A stretch of 64,000 nt of DNA from the NCBI RefSeq assembly GCF_036625275.1, contig NZ_JAZKUD010000001.1:1-64000 (forward strand). Direction: 5' to 3'. The notes below the pieces were generated by a model. The model saw nothing but the letters and a program-made list of their open reading frames with translations. It made no database searches and was not told where the DNA came from. Positions 7,773 through 16,184 of the stretch are shown one piece after another. Positions within the stretch are counted from its first letter, which is position 1. Each line of letters starts with the position of its first letter. The stretch is from Accumulibacter sp036625275 (GTDB lineage Bacteria > Pseudomonadota > Gammaproteobacteria > Burkholderiales > Rhodocyclaceae). Both the position numbers and the translations under genes were made by a program.

Positions 7773-9140
7773 ATGGCGGTTTGCCACATTCTACCCGTGC
7801 CGAAGCTCTCCCGGATGCCCGCAGTCCTGAACGCTCCCGAATTGCTCGCGCCCGCAGGGTCGCTGGCGATGCTGCGCGCCGCCCTGGCTTTCGGTGCCGA
7901 CGCGGTCTATGCCGGCCAGCCGCGCTACAGCCTGCGGGTGCGCAACAACGACTTCGGAGACCTCGCCACACTCGGCACCGCCATCGGCGAGGCACACGCC
8001 GCCGGCAGCAAATTCTATGTGGTCAGCAACGTCCTGCCGCACAATCGCAAGGTCCACAGTTACCTGGCCGACATGGCGCCGGTCATCGCACTTCGGCCTG
8101 ACGCCCTGATCATGGCCGACCCCGGTCTGATCGACCTGGTGCGCGAGACCTGGCCGCAGATGCCGGTGCATCTCTCGGTACAGGCCAATACCGTCAACTT
8201 TGCGGCGGTGCGTTTCTGGCAAAAGCTCGGCATCGGGCGGGTCATCCTGGCACGCGAGCTGTCGCTCGACGAAGTCGCCGAGATTCGTCAGCAATGTCCC
8301 GACATCGAACTCGAAGTCTTTGTCCACGGTGCGCTCTGTGTCGCCTATTCAGGGCGATGCCTGCTTTCCGGATACTTCAACCATCGTGACCCCAATCAGG
8401 GCACCTGTACCAACTCGTGTCGCTGGGATTATCGACTTCAGGCAGGCGAAGTGGATGCGGCGGGCGATGTCCATGCCACCGGTTCGCCACAACCACCCAA
8501 TTCACCCCATGCACGATCAGGCGATCGCGTCTGGCTGCTCGAGGAGAAGGCGCGGCCGGGCGAACTGATGCCGGTCGACGAGGATGAGCACGGGACCTAT
8601 CTCATGAACTCGAAGGATCTGCGGGCCGTCGAGCATGTCCAGCGTCTGACCGAGATCGGTGTCGACTCGCTGAAAATCGAGGGGCGCACCAAGTCGCCCT
8701 ACTATGTGGCGCGTACCGCGCAGGTCTATCGTCGTGCCATCGATGATGCCGTCGCCGGGCGGCCGTTCGACCCCGGACTGCTTGGCGAACTGGAAGGTCT
8801 GGCCAATCGCGGCTACACCGACGGTTTCTACCAGCGTCACCACGAACACGAGAGGCAGAATTACCTGCGCGGCCATTCCGAATCGGGACGCAGTCTCTAT
8901 GTCGGCGACGTACTGGCGTGGGACGCAGCGCGCCAGTTGGCGCTGATCGAGGTGAAGAATCGCTTTTCGGTGGGCGATCGCCTCGAGATCATCCATCCCA
9001 CGGGCAACCGCCAACTGGCTCTGGAGCGAATGCAGCACATCGATGGCGCCGAAATTCGCGTCGCCCCCGGCAATGGCCATCGCGTGTGGATTCCACTGCC
9101 GGCCGAATTGCCCGGAGCGTTGCTGGCACGCTTCGTCTGA
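7773..9140 (+). CDS. U32 family peptidase-like protein (TrhP/YegQ type)
   Basis: 455 residues. The core NAPELLAPAGSLAMLRAAL and YAGQPRYSLRVRNNDF is the standard start of the YegQ/TrhP group, which is needed for 5-hydroxyuridine at tRNA position 34. The U32 cysteine signature appears as VFVHGALCVAYSGRCLLSGY and DPNQGTCTNSCRWDY. ATG 7773 is preceded by GGGAG at good spacing; a shorter start at 7815 (MPAVLNAPELL) fits homologue lengths better but has no clear ribosome-binding site. An insert rich in Pro/Asp around residues 225-250 is longer than I expect. It is transcribed away from rng. Confidence 0.85.
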   Translation: MAVCHILPVPKLSRMPAVLNAPELLAPAGSLAMLRAALAFGADAVYAGQPRYSLRVRNNDFGDLATLGTAIGEAHAAGSKFYVVSNVLPHNRKVHSYLADMAPVIALRPDALIMADPGLIDLVRETWPQMPVHLSVQANTVNFAAVRFWQKLGIGRVILARELSLDEVAEIRQQCPDIELEVFVHGALCVAYSGRCLLSGYFNHRDPNQGTCTNSCRWDYRLQAGEVDAAGDVHATGSPQPPNSPHARSGDRVWLLEEKARPGELMPVDEDEHGTYLMNSKDLRAVEHVQRLTEIGVDSLKIEGRTKSPYYVARTAQVYRRAIDDAVAGRPFDPGLLGELEGLANRGYTDGFYQRHHEHERQNYLRGHSESGRSLYVGDVLAWDAARQLALIEVKNRFSVGDRLEIIHPTGNRQLALERMQHIDGAEIRVAPGNGHRVWIPLPAELPGALLARFV

Positions 9141-9147
9141 TTCGGCC

Positions 9148-10260
9148 ATGATGCCGGACCTCCACCTCTTCGTCGACATCTCGGCACACGGCTTCGGCCA
9201 CCTGGCGCAAGCGGCGCCGGTGCTCAACTGCCTGGCGCGGCAACTGCCGGAGCTGCGCATCACCGTCCGCAGTGCGCTGCCCACTGCTCGACTGCAAGCC
9301 CGCCTGGTGGCTCCTTTCAGGCATCTGGCGGAGAGCAGCGATTTCGGTTATGTGATGTACGACGCGATGCGCGTCGACCTCGATGCAACGGCCCGTGCCT
9401 ACTGCACCCAGCATGCCGACTGGGAAGCTCGTGTGGACCGTGAAGCGCGCCTGCTCGCCGAACTGCAACCCCGACTGGTGTTCAGCGATGTCGCCTACCT
9501 GCCGCTGGCGGGTGCCAAACGCGCCGGCATTCCCGCACTGGCCATGTGTTCCCTCAACTGGGCCGGGCTGTTTGCTCACTTTTTTGCCAATCAGCCTTGG
9601 GCAGAGCCGATTCTTGAGCAGATGCTGGTCGCGTACCACGGCGCCGAGTGCTTCCTGCGGCTGACTCCCGGCATGGCCATGACCGAATTGTCACGGGTAC
9701 GTCCCATCGGTCCGGTCGCCGATCTCGGCAACGACTGCCGCCAGGCCGTGCGGGCGCAACTACGCTGCGCCCGTGACGAGCGACTGGTCCTGATCGCCTT
9801 CGGCGGTGTCAGCCAGCAACTACCGATCGCCAACTGGCCGCGCATCGCCGGCGTGCGCTGGCTGATTCCGCAAGACTGGCAGGTGGCACACCCGAATGCC
9901 AGTAACTTCGAGCCGCTTGACCGACCCATGACTGATCTCCTGTGCGCGGTTGACGCGGTGATCGCCAAACCTGGTTACGGCACATTCACCGAAGCCGCCT
10001 GCAACGGTACACCGATTCTTTATGTGCGCAGGCACGACTGGCCCGAACAGGATTGCCTGATCGACTGGCTGCACAGGCACGCCCGGTGCCGCGAAATCAG
10101 CACGGCGGACCTGCTGGCCGGCCATCTCCGGGAAGCGCTGGCGAGTGTGTGGCAGCAAGCTGCTCCAGCGCTGCCTTTGCCGTCGGGTACTGACGAGGCG
10201 GCTGCCGCACTGCTGCCGTGGCTGACGAGGTGCTGCGGGAATGGCTGCCGGAAGGCATGA
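9148..10260 (+). CDS. Glycosyltransferase-like protein (GT-B fold)
   Basis: 370 residues starting MMPDLHLFVDISAHGFGHLAQ (ATG 9148 or 9151). The glycine-rich ISAHGFGHLAQAAPVL resembles the N-terminal acceptor-side motif of GT28/MurG-like enzymes. The C-terminal AVIAKPGYGTFTEAACNGTPILY matches the nucleotide-sugar-binding loop of the same superfamily. No signal peptide or membrane helix is visible, so it is probably cytoplasmic. It follows the TrhP-like gene by 7 bp and may be co-transcribed. The substrate cannot be read from sequence. Confidence 0.65.
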   Translation: MMPDLHLFVDISAHGFGHLAQAAPVLNCLARQLPELRITVRSALPTARLQARLVAPFRHLAESSDFGYVMYDAMRVDLDATARAYCTQHADWEARVDREARLLAELQPRLVFSDVAYLPLAGAKRAGIPALAMCSLNWAGLFAHFFANQPWAEPILEQMLVAYHGAECFLRLTPGMAMTELSRVRPIGPVADLGNDCRQAVRAQLRCARDERLVLIAFGGVSQQLPIANWPRIAGVRWLIPQDWQVAHPNASNFEPLDRPMTDLLCAVDAVIAKPGYGTFTEAACNGTPILYVRRHDWPEQDCLIDWLHRHARCREISTADLLAGHLREALASVWQQAAPALPLPSGTDEAAAALLPWLTRCCGNGCRKA

Positions 10261-10400
10261 CCGTGACCCAAGCCGTGGGCTAGCAGAAGATCCGTCAAAG
10301 CAACGGCGACTTTGGCGATACCGTGCCGCTCGGCAAGTTCGGTCGCTCGCGACCACAGATCTTCCGGAATGCGAGAACTGCGCGAGAGGGTGCTCCGCCA

Positions 10401-10522
10401 TTACTATGGAAGTCGTGAGCGACTCTCGAATCTCCCCTCCCCCTCGCGGGGGAGGGGTCGGGGAGAGGGAAACGGTCATGACTTTCATCATCGGGGGTAT
10501 CTTGCAAAGTCATGACCGTTTG
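10401..10522. repeat. Mobile palindromic repeat, copy A (full-length form)
   Basis: About 122 bp, nearly identical to 50711-50836. It consists of an agtcgtgagcgact-type dyad, a cctccccctcgcgggggagg hairpin, and a 52-bp terminal palindrome at 10470-10521 with arms aaacggtcatgacttt and aaagtcatgaccgttt. Shorter copies of the palindrome occur at 49623-49672 and 58916-58966. It has no coding capacity and resembles a MITE or REP-type element. Confidence 0.75.
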
Positions 10523-10600
10523 GCTAGGGCGGCCGCGGCATCGGCCAGCTACGGGTCGGACAAGGAGCGGGACGGCGGCATCGGGAGAGTCAATACCGGT

Positions 10601-10924
10601 CTACCACGCGACCAGACCGCCGCAGCGTTCCTGCGCTGCCGGGGTGGCGACGATCAGCTTGCCACAGCGCCGGCGGCTGATGCCGTGTGTAGCGCAGAAC
10701 CCGTAGAGTTTTTGCCGGCCAGTAATGCATAGCGCTGCCTTGAGCGAGCCTGTCGGGTAATACAGCCCGGCGTGGATCCCCTCGCTGTTGCGGGCGCTGG
10801 TTTCGCTGCCGAAGGTGTCGTTGCGTTCGAGAATCACGGTCTCGATACCCCGCCGTGCCAGCGCGCGGGTACAGGCCAGGCCGACCACACCGGCCCCGAT
10901 GACGACCGCGGCAACGTTTTCCAT
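10601..10924 (-). pseudogene. N-terminal fragment of an FAD-dependent oxidoreductase (LhgO-like)
   Basis: The 107 residues from ATG 10924 (MENVAAVVIGAGVVGLACTR) contain the Rossmann dinucleotide-binding motif GAGVVGLACTRALARRG, followed by ERNDTFGSETSARNSEGIHAGLYYP, typical of the DAO superfamily near L-2-hydroxyglutarate oxidase. Family members have about 370 residues; here the homology ends at AAQERCGGLVAW and a stop. The catalytic and substrate-binding parts are absent, so the fragment is non-functional. The break lies about 80 bp from the mobile palindromic repeat. Confidence 0.7.
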
Positions 10925-11043
10925 GGCGCTCTCTCCGTAATCGATCCTGTCTCCCTGCAGGGGTGGCATAGTCAGGCTGCTTAGAAGCTTCTGTTGTATC
11001 GCTACTTCGTCAAGGTTATGGTGGAGACTCGCCTATCATAGCC

Positions 11044-11073
11044 GCAAAAAAACGCGACCTCATCGAGGTCGCG
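11044..11073 (-). terminator. Rho-independent terminator of the PEP-CTERM gene
   Basis: On the minus strand a 9-bp GC-rich stem (cgcgacctc / gaggtcgcg, 11053-11073) with a 3-nt loop is followed by seven T residues (plus-strand A run 11046-11052). It lies 30 bp beyond the stop of the PEP-CTERM gene. Confidence 0.85.
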
Positions 11074-11102
11074 CCCAATCGTCCTTGCCCTGTTTTCCTG
11101 GA

Positions 11103-12329
11103 TCAGAGCGCCTCTCGCTCAAGCGGCGACTTGCGTCGGCGGCTCATGAAGCCCGCAAGCGTAAAGCCTGCAGCGAGCAGGGCCAAGGTTTGTGGCTCGG
11201 GAATTACGCTCCCAACAATGGCCGTTCCCATGAAAAGCTGCTCATAGCCATTATTCAAGCAGGTGCCGTTGCCGTTGGCATACGCGGAAGACATCCAGGG
11301 CGACACACCCGGTGGCGAGCTGGTGATCGTGGTGTCGTAGCAGCCCATGCGGACGTCCAGGTGCAACGTGTAGTTGGCCAAAGCGGCATCGGTCACAGTG
11401 CTGAACAGACCTGCCAACGCGGCGTTCAGTTCCGGTACGATGACAGAGTAGGCGACGTGGTCCGCACCCAGATTGTGGTTGATCGGAGCCGAGATCGTCG
11501 TGCCGCCGACCGCAGTCGGATCGGAGCCACAGGGCACCGGCACCGGTAGCGGCAGGATGCCACCCGTCGCCACGCAATATTGCCCGCCAGCCATGAGAAA
11601 ATCCGTTGTGCCTGGCGCTACTGAGGACGGGTTGCTGGCGCCCGCTCCTGGCGCTGTGTAGGTGGTCGGATCACCCAGGAAGGTCCCACCTCCACCCTGC
11701 GTGGTGAGGTCGTACTTGCTGTCGTCGTTGGTCAACTCATACGCGACCCCGACATTGTTGCCGCCTGCGTCGGTGATCCAGATCCTCGCCCATATGGCCA
11801 GGGTCTGGTCCGCAGCACCACCGGAATTCACCTGGTTGTTGTTGAAGAAGAACACCATCTGGTCACTGCCGAGGATACCCTTCAGCGCCGAGAGCGACGC
11901 GTCCCAAGTGTTGGCGCCGTTGTTGGCGATCGAAGCGCCGTTGGCATTCGGGGTGTTCAGGTTCCCTGCATTGGGATAAAAATAAGGCAGCCCCGCGTTC
12001 GGCGTCTCATAGGCGTTGTCCACGCCCGGAACGTTTTCCGTGACGGGTTTGCCAGTCGCTCCGGTGGCAATCACCGTCAGGTCTTTAATTGCCCCGGGAG
12101 TCGAGCTGATTGCATACGGGCCCGTGTTCGTGTTGAAACCGAACTGGTAATTGGCAACCGGCATCGAGTACACCAATGCGTCCCCGTGCTGAATGTAGCC
12201 TAAGCCTGTCAAGTCGATATTCGCGGCCTGTACGCCAGACACCACCAACGAGCTGAGCGCAAACACTGTACCCGCCTTCCGAATTGCGCTTGGGCGATAT
12301 CCTCTCTTCTTCATACCATTCTGCTTCAT
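11103..12329 (-). CDS. PEP-CTERM sorting domain protein
   Basis: 408 residues. The N-terminus MKQNGMKKRGYRPSAIRKAG followed by a hydrophobic stretch ending SGVQAA is a Sec signal peptide. The body is rich in Asn, Gly and Thr, as in exported surface proteins. The C-terminus has the tripartite sorting signal: VIPEPQTLALL, a transmembrane segment and SRRRK. PEP-CTERM proteins are handled by the exosortase EpsH/XrtA and are linked to exopolysaccharide and floc formation. ATG 12329 is preceded by GGGAGG. A terminator follows, and a sigma-54-type promoter lies about 100 bp upstream. The gene stands alone; no exosortase is in the window. Confidence 0.9.
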   Translation of the reverse strand: MKQNGMKKRGYRPSAIRKAGTVFALSSLVVSGVQAANIDLTGLGYIQHGDALVYSMPVANYQFGFNTNTGPYAISSTPGAIKDLTVIATGATGKPVTENVPGVDNAYETPNAGLPYFYPNAGNLNTPNANGASIANNGANTWDASLSALKGILGSDQMVFFFNNNQVNSGGAADQTLAIWARIWITDAGGNNVGVAYELTNDDSKYDLTTQGGGGTFLGDPTTYTAPGAGASNPSSVAPGTTDFLMAGGQYCVATGGILPLPVPVPCGSDPTAVGGTTISAPINHNLGADHVAYSVIVPELNAALAGLFSTVTDAALANYTLHLDVRMGCYDTTITSSPPGVSPWMSSAYANGNGTCLNNGYEQLFMGTAIVGSVIPEPQTLALLAAGFTLAGFMSRRRKSPLEREAL

Positions 12330-12426
12330 TTCAGATTTCCTCCCGATGAGATTGGTGACAATTGAAGCCATGATCGAGCGGCAATTCTAGGAAATGCTGA
12401 CACCTTGATAGCTCAGCAACGCTGCA

Positions 12427-12442
12427 AGCAATGTTCATGCCA
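12427..12442 (-). promoter_or_regulatory. Sigma-54 (RpoN) type -24/-12 promoter
   Basis: The minus strand reads tggcatgaacattgct. It has the GG and GC dinucleotides separated by exactly 10 nt, as RpoN requires, and 12 of the surrounding bases fit TGGCAC-N5-TTGCT. It lies about 98 bp upstream of the PEP-CTERM start in an AT-rich region. RpoN control of PEP-CTERM genes with the PrsK/PrsR two-component system is known from floc-forming betaproteobacteria. Confidence 0.65.
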
Positions 12443-12559
12443 GTTTGTTCATTTATTTTATATAATGAAATAATCTTTTTTTTGAGTTAAACCAATTGTC
12501 GCGAACTGTAAAATTTTCCGACAGTCCCGCTTGCGCCAGGACGGGAGGGGCACATTGGG

Positions 12560-12736
12560 GTTACGGCTCAAGACAATCGCCGGTTCGTCGAGGCGGTGCT
12601 GTATCGGTATAAAACGGGCATCCCCTGGCGAGACTTGCCCGAGCATTTCGGGGACTTCCGCGCGACCGCGCAGTTGGCGTCCGTTTCCCAGCAGGACACC
12701 GCGGGTCTCTCGGCAATCGCCTGCAGGGTGGGGTGA
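12560..12736 (+). pseudogene. N-terminal fragment of an IS5-family transposase
   Basis: The frame from about 12560 encodes QDNRRFVEAVLYRYKTGIPW and RDLPEHFGDFR, the conserved N-terminal region of IS5-family (DUF4096-type) transposases, then diverges and stops at 12734-12736. The catalytic domain is absent. It abuts an IS1595 fragment, so this is a junction between two decayed elements. Confidence 0.7.
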
Positions 12737-12843
12737 CACCGGCCTTCCACAGGCTCTATGGATTTCAAATGGCGGAACCTGGGTACCGGCGACCCATCCT
12801 CCTTCGGCAGGGTCATGCGTCAGTACAGCCCCGATTGCACTTG

Positions 12844-13239
12844 ATGGGACTGAATGTATCGAATCGACAGATTGCCCACGAATTGGGGTTGAATGAAAGC
12901 GATAGCCAGCAGATGGCGGATTTGCTGCGTCAGGGTGTCTTCAAACGTCGATCCGTGGTACGCCTGGAAGGCGAAGTGGCGTGTGACGAGGTCTATGGAA
13001 TTACCGGACACCAGGGGCGGCCGGACAAGATCGAAGGGCGTAAAGCGCGACGCAATCGGCTCAAGGGGGCCTGCGGGCGGGGCACCTTGGCGAAGGAAAA
13101 GCCGCCGATCTTCGGGATGATTCAACGGAATGGGGAAGTGCGGATCGAGAGGCTGGAGAATGTACAACGGCTGACGATACGAGCATTGATCAAGCATAAA
13201 GTGGTCTCCGAAGCCAAGACAAAAATTAGCTCGGTTTAA
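12844..13239 (+). pseudogene. IS1595-family (ISXO2-like) transposase fragment
   Basis: About 131 residues from MGLNVSNRQIAHELGLNESD. CDEVYGITGHQGRPDKIEGR and RNRLKGACGRGTLAKEKPPI are the first-Asp region and following motifs of ISXO2/IS1595 DDE transposases; GMIQRNGEVRIERLENVQ follows. The sequence ends in an unrelated tail (SEAKTKISSV) before the second Asp and the Glu, so the protein is truncated and inactive. The part upstream of 12844 in the same frame is not IS1595-like. Confidence 0.75.
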
Positions 13240-13277
13240 GCAGCGCTTTCAACTGCGGTACAAGACAGTGCCGCGAG

Positions 13278-14213
13278 TTATTCATTACCATTCTGCTTCT
13301 GAATGACTGCCCTGAGGTTGTCTTCCCCGATTTCCGGGCAGACTTTTTCGATGAACGCCAGCGCATAGCTGCGCAGATAGGTGCCGCGGCGCACTGCCAG
13401 GCGGGTGGTGCTTTCCGGGAACAGGTGCGGCACCGGGATCAGTGTCAGGTTGCGGTCCTTGAAGCCGTCGTAGGCCATCGACGCAATGATGCCCACGCCG
13501 AGGTCGAGTTCGACATAGGTCTTGATCACATCGGCATCAATCGCCGAAAGCACGATGTCCGGCACGACGCCCGCGTCGGCAAAGGCTTTGTCGATATGCG
13601 TCCGGCCGGTAAAGCCCTCATGATAGGTGATAATCGGATACTCGCCGATCAACTCCAGCGTCAGATCCCTGACCTTCAGGAGGGGATGGCCGTAGGGAAC
13701 GATCACCGCGTGGTACCAGCGATAGAACGGGAAGGTCGCCAATTCCGGAACCTGGTCGAGTCGTTCGGTGGCGATGCCGACATCGGCTTCGCCCGTCACG
13801 AGTTTTTCGGCGATGTCCACCGGACTGCCCTGGTGCAGGGCGAGATGGACGCGCGGGTAGTCGGTCTTGAACCACTTGATGATCTGCGGCAGCGCGTAAC
13901 GCGCCTGCGTGTGCGTGGTCGCGACGACAAAGTGACCGGTTTCCCGGCTCGCGAACTGGTCGGCGATACGGCGCAGGTTATGGGTGTCGAGCAGAATACG
14001 GTTCACCACCTCAGCAAGTTCCTTGCCTGGCTCGGTCAGTCCCAGCAGACGCTTGCCGCGGCGCACGAAAATCTCGATGCCGAGTTCGTCCTCGAGATCC
14101 TTGATGTGCTTGCTGACTCCCGGTTGCGACGTGTACAGGGCATTGGCCACTTCGGTCAGGTTGAAGTCCTGGCGAACGGTCTCGCGAATGATGCGCAGTT
14201 GTTGAAAATTCAT
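13278..14213 (-). CDS. cysB: CysB, LysR-type regulator of sulfate assimilation
   Basis: 311 residues from MNFQQLRIIRETVRQDFNLT. The N-terminal winged helix includes LTEVANALYTSQPGVSKHIK with the recognition helix, and the effector domain follows (FVVATTHTQARYALP, GEADVGIATERL). CysB activates sulfate uptake and reduction genes, with acetylserine as inducer in the known systems. It is the last gene of the sbp-cysTWA-cysB cluster, 7 bp after cysA, so the operon's own regulator is co-transcribed. The start was set at ATG 14213 because this is the conserved family start. Confidence 0.93.
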   Translation of the reverse strand: MNFQQLRIIRETVRQDFNLTEVANALYTSQPGVSKHIKDLEDELGIEIFVRRGKRLLGLTEPGKELAEVVNRILLDTHNLRRIADQFASRETGHFVVATTHTQARYALPQIIKWFKTDYPRVHLALHQGSPVDIAEKLVTGEADVGIATERLDQVPELATFPFYRWYHAVIVPYGHPLLKVRDLTLELIGEYPIITYHEGFTGRTHIDKAFADAGVVPDIVLSAIDADVIKTYVELDLGVGIIASMAYDGFKDRNLTLIPVPHLFPESTTRLAVRRGTYLRSYALAFIEKVCPEIGEDNLRAVIQKQNGNE

Positions 14214-14220
14214 CCCGTCC

Positions 14221-15291
14221 TCAAGCCGCCCGGGCTTCCTCCGAGAAAACGCGGATGTGGCGCGGGCGCAGCGATACCGGGTCACCCTCCGCGAGACCGA
14301 GCAGGTGGAAGGTCTCGCGGGCGAGGCTGACCTCGATCAGTTCGCCGTCCGCGCGGCTCAGTTCGATCTGTGCGCTCGGTCCAACCGAGACGACGCGAAC
14401 GATTCTGGCCGGCAAGCCACCCCCCACTTCCCAACCCGGTAGCAGATCGAACTCGTGCGGGCGAACGAAAGCCACCGCCTGGCCGTTGCTGCCGTCGGTC
14501 GAGCCGAGGGCCAGCGCGTCATCGCCGACATGCAGGTGCCCATTTTCCACACGGCCGTGGAACAGATTGACCGACCCGAGGAAGTTGGCGACGAAAGGCG
14601 TCGCCGGATGGTCGTAGACCGACTCCGGCGTCCCAATCTGTTCGACCTGGCCCTTGTTGATCACCACTACCCGGTCGGAGACCTCCAGGGCCTCCTCCTG
14701 ATCGTGCGTGACGAAGACGCTGGTGACGTGGATTTCGTCGTGCAACTGCCGCAGCCAGCGCCGCAATTCCTTGCGCACCTTGGCGTCGAGGGCACCGAAA
14801 GGCTCGTCGAGGAGCAACACCTTGGGCTCGACCGCCAGAGCGCGCGCCAGGGCAATCCGCTGGCGCTGGCCGCCGGAAAGCTGTGACGGATAACGATCCG
14901 CGAGCCAATCGAGTTGCACGAGTTCGAGCAGGCGCTTGACCCGCCGTTTGATTTCGGCTTCGCTGGGACGCAGTCGCCGCGGCTTGACGCGCAGGCCGAA
15001 GGCGACATTATCGGCAACGCTCATGTGGCGGAACAAGGCGTAGTGCTGGAAGACGAAGCCCACGTGCCGGTCACGGACGTGGCGGGCCGATGCGTCGTCG
15101 CCTTCGAGCAGGATCTGACCCTGGTCGGCGAAGTCAAGACCGGCGATGATCCGCAGCAGCGTGGTCTTGCCGCAGCCGGAGGGTCCGAGCAGGGCGACCA
15201 GCTCGCCTGAAGGGATATCGATCGAAACGTTGTCGAGGGCCTTGAAGGCTCCGAACTGCTTGCTGATGTGACGAATCGCAATACTCATCAA
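14221..15291 (-). CDS. cysA: CysA, sulfate/thiosulfate ABC transporter ATPase
   Basis: 356 residues. Walker A GPSGCGKTT, Q-loop FVFQHYALFRHM, signature LSGGQRQRIALARAL, Walker B VLLLDEPFGALD and switch His in VFVTHDQEEAL are all present. The C-terminal TOBE-like region (GSVNLFHGRVENGHL and beyond) is typical of CysA. It powers sulfate/thiosulfate import with CysT and CysW at the inner membrane. The gene starts right after the cysW stop (MM at 15291/15288). Confidence 0.95.
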   Translation of the reverse strand: MMSIAIRHISKQFGAFKALDNVSIDIPSGELVALLGPSGCGKTTLLRIIAGLDFADQGQILLEGDDASARHVRDRHVGFVFQHYALFRHMSVADNVAFGLRVKPRRLRPSEAEIKRRVKRLLELVQLDWLADRYPSQLSGGQRQRIALARALAVEPKVLLLDEPFGALDAKVRKELRRWLRQLHDEIHVTSVFVTHDQEEALEVSDRVVVINKGQVEQIGTPESVYDHPATPFVANFLGSVNLFHGRVENGHLHVGDDALALGSTDGSNGQAVAFVRPHEFDLLPGWEVGGGLPARIVRVVSVGPSAQIELSRADGELIEVSLARETFHLLGLAEGDPVSLRPRHIRVFSEEARAA

Positions 15292-16183
15292 TCATTCTCC
15301 GGAAGGGGTGCCGATGTCCTGCAATGGGCGACGTGTCTGACGTTCGACCAGCGTCTTCAGGCCCAGGGTGACGATCGCCAGAACGGCCAGCAGGGAGGCC
15401 ACGGCAAAGGCTGCGGCGTAGTTGTATTCGTTGTAGAGAATCTCGACGTGCAGGGGCAGGGTGTTGGTCTGGCCGCGGATGTGCCCGGAAACCACCGATA
15501 CCGCCCCGAACTCGCCCATCGCGCGCGTTGCAGAGGATGACGCCGTACAGCAGCCCCCACTTGATGTTCGGCAGCGTGGTGTATCGGAAGACCTGCCAGC
15601 CGGACGCGCCGAGAACGACGGCGGCCTCCTCTTCCTCGTTCCCCTGCGCTTCCATCAACGGAATCAGTTCGCGGGCGACAAACGGAAAGGTGACGAAGAT
15701 CGTCGCCAGAACGATGCCCGGCACGGCGAAAATGATCTTGATGTCGTGTTCGTAGAACCAGGGGCCAAGCCAGCCTTGCGCGCCGAACATCAGCACGTAG
15801 ATCAGACCCGAGACCACCGGCGATACCGAAAAGGGCAGGTCGATCAGGGTGATCAGCACGCGCTTGCCGCGAAACTCGAACTTGGCAATGGCCCAGGAAG
15901 CGGCCAATCCGAACACCAGGTTCAGCGGCACGGCGATCACCGCGACCAGCAAGGTGAGCTTGATCGCCGACCAGGCGTCGGGGTTGACCATGGCGTCGAA
16001 ATACGCGCCCCAGCCCTTGCGCAGACCTTCGGCGAAAACCGCGCCCAAGGGCAACAGCAGGAAGACGCTGAAGAAAGTCAGCGCGATGCTGACCAGAACC
16101 ACCTTGACCCAGGCCGGTTCGCGGGTGCTGGCGGTTTCCTGGCGCTCCAGGCTGCCCGCAGGCAGTGCAATACTCGCGCTCAT
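15292..16183 (-). pseudogene. cysW: CysW, sulfate transporter permease, frameshifted
   Basis: The first ~221 residues are a normal CysW: several membrane helices and the EAA-type loop (GNEEEEAAVVLGASGWQVF). At plus-strand 15520-15527, inside an alternating GC run, two bases appear to be missing. The frame after NAR becomes nonsense, while the -1/+2 frame continues exactly as expected (MGEFGAVSVVSGHIRGQTN to the stop at 15292). The C-terminal quarter, including the last helices, is out of frame. Everything else in the operon is intact, so this may be a sequencing or assembly error and not true decay. Confidence 0.85.
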
Positions 16184-16184
16184 T

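Noticed and set aside
10261..10390. Minus-strand peptide RIPEDLWSRATELAERHGIAK in the gap after the glycosyltransferase gene
   Set aside because: Looks like a helix-turn-helix or antitoxin fragment, but there is no start, it overlaps another gene and is too short to assign.
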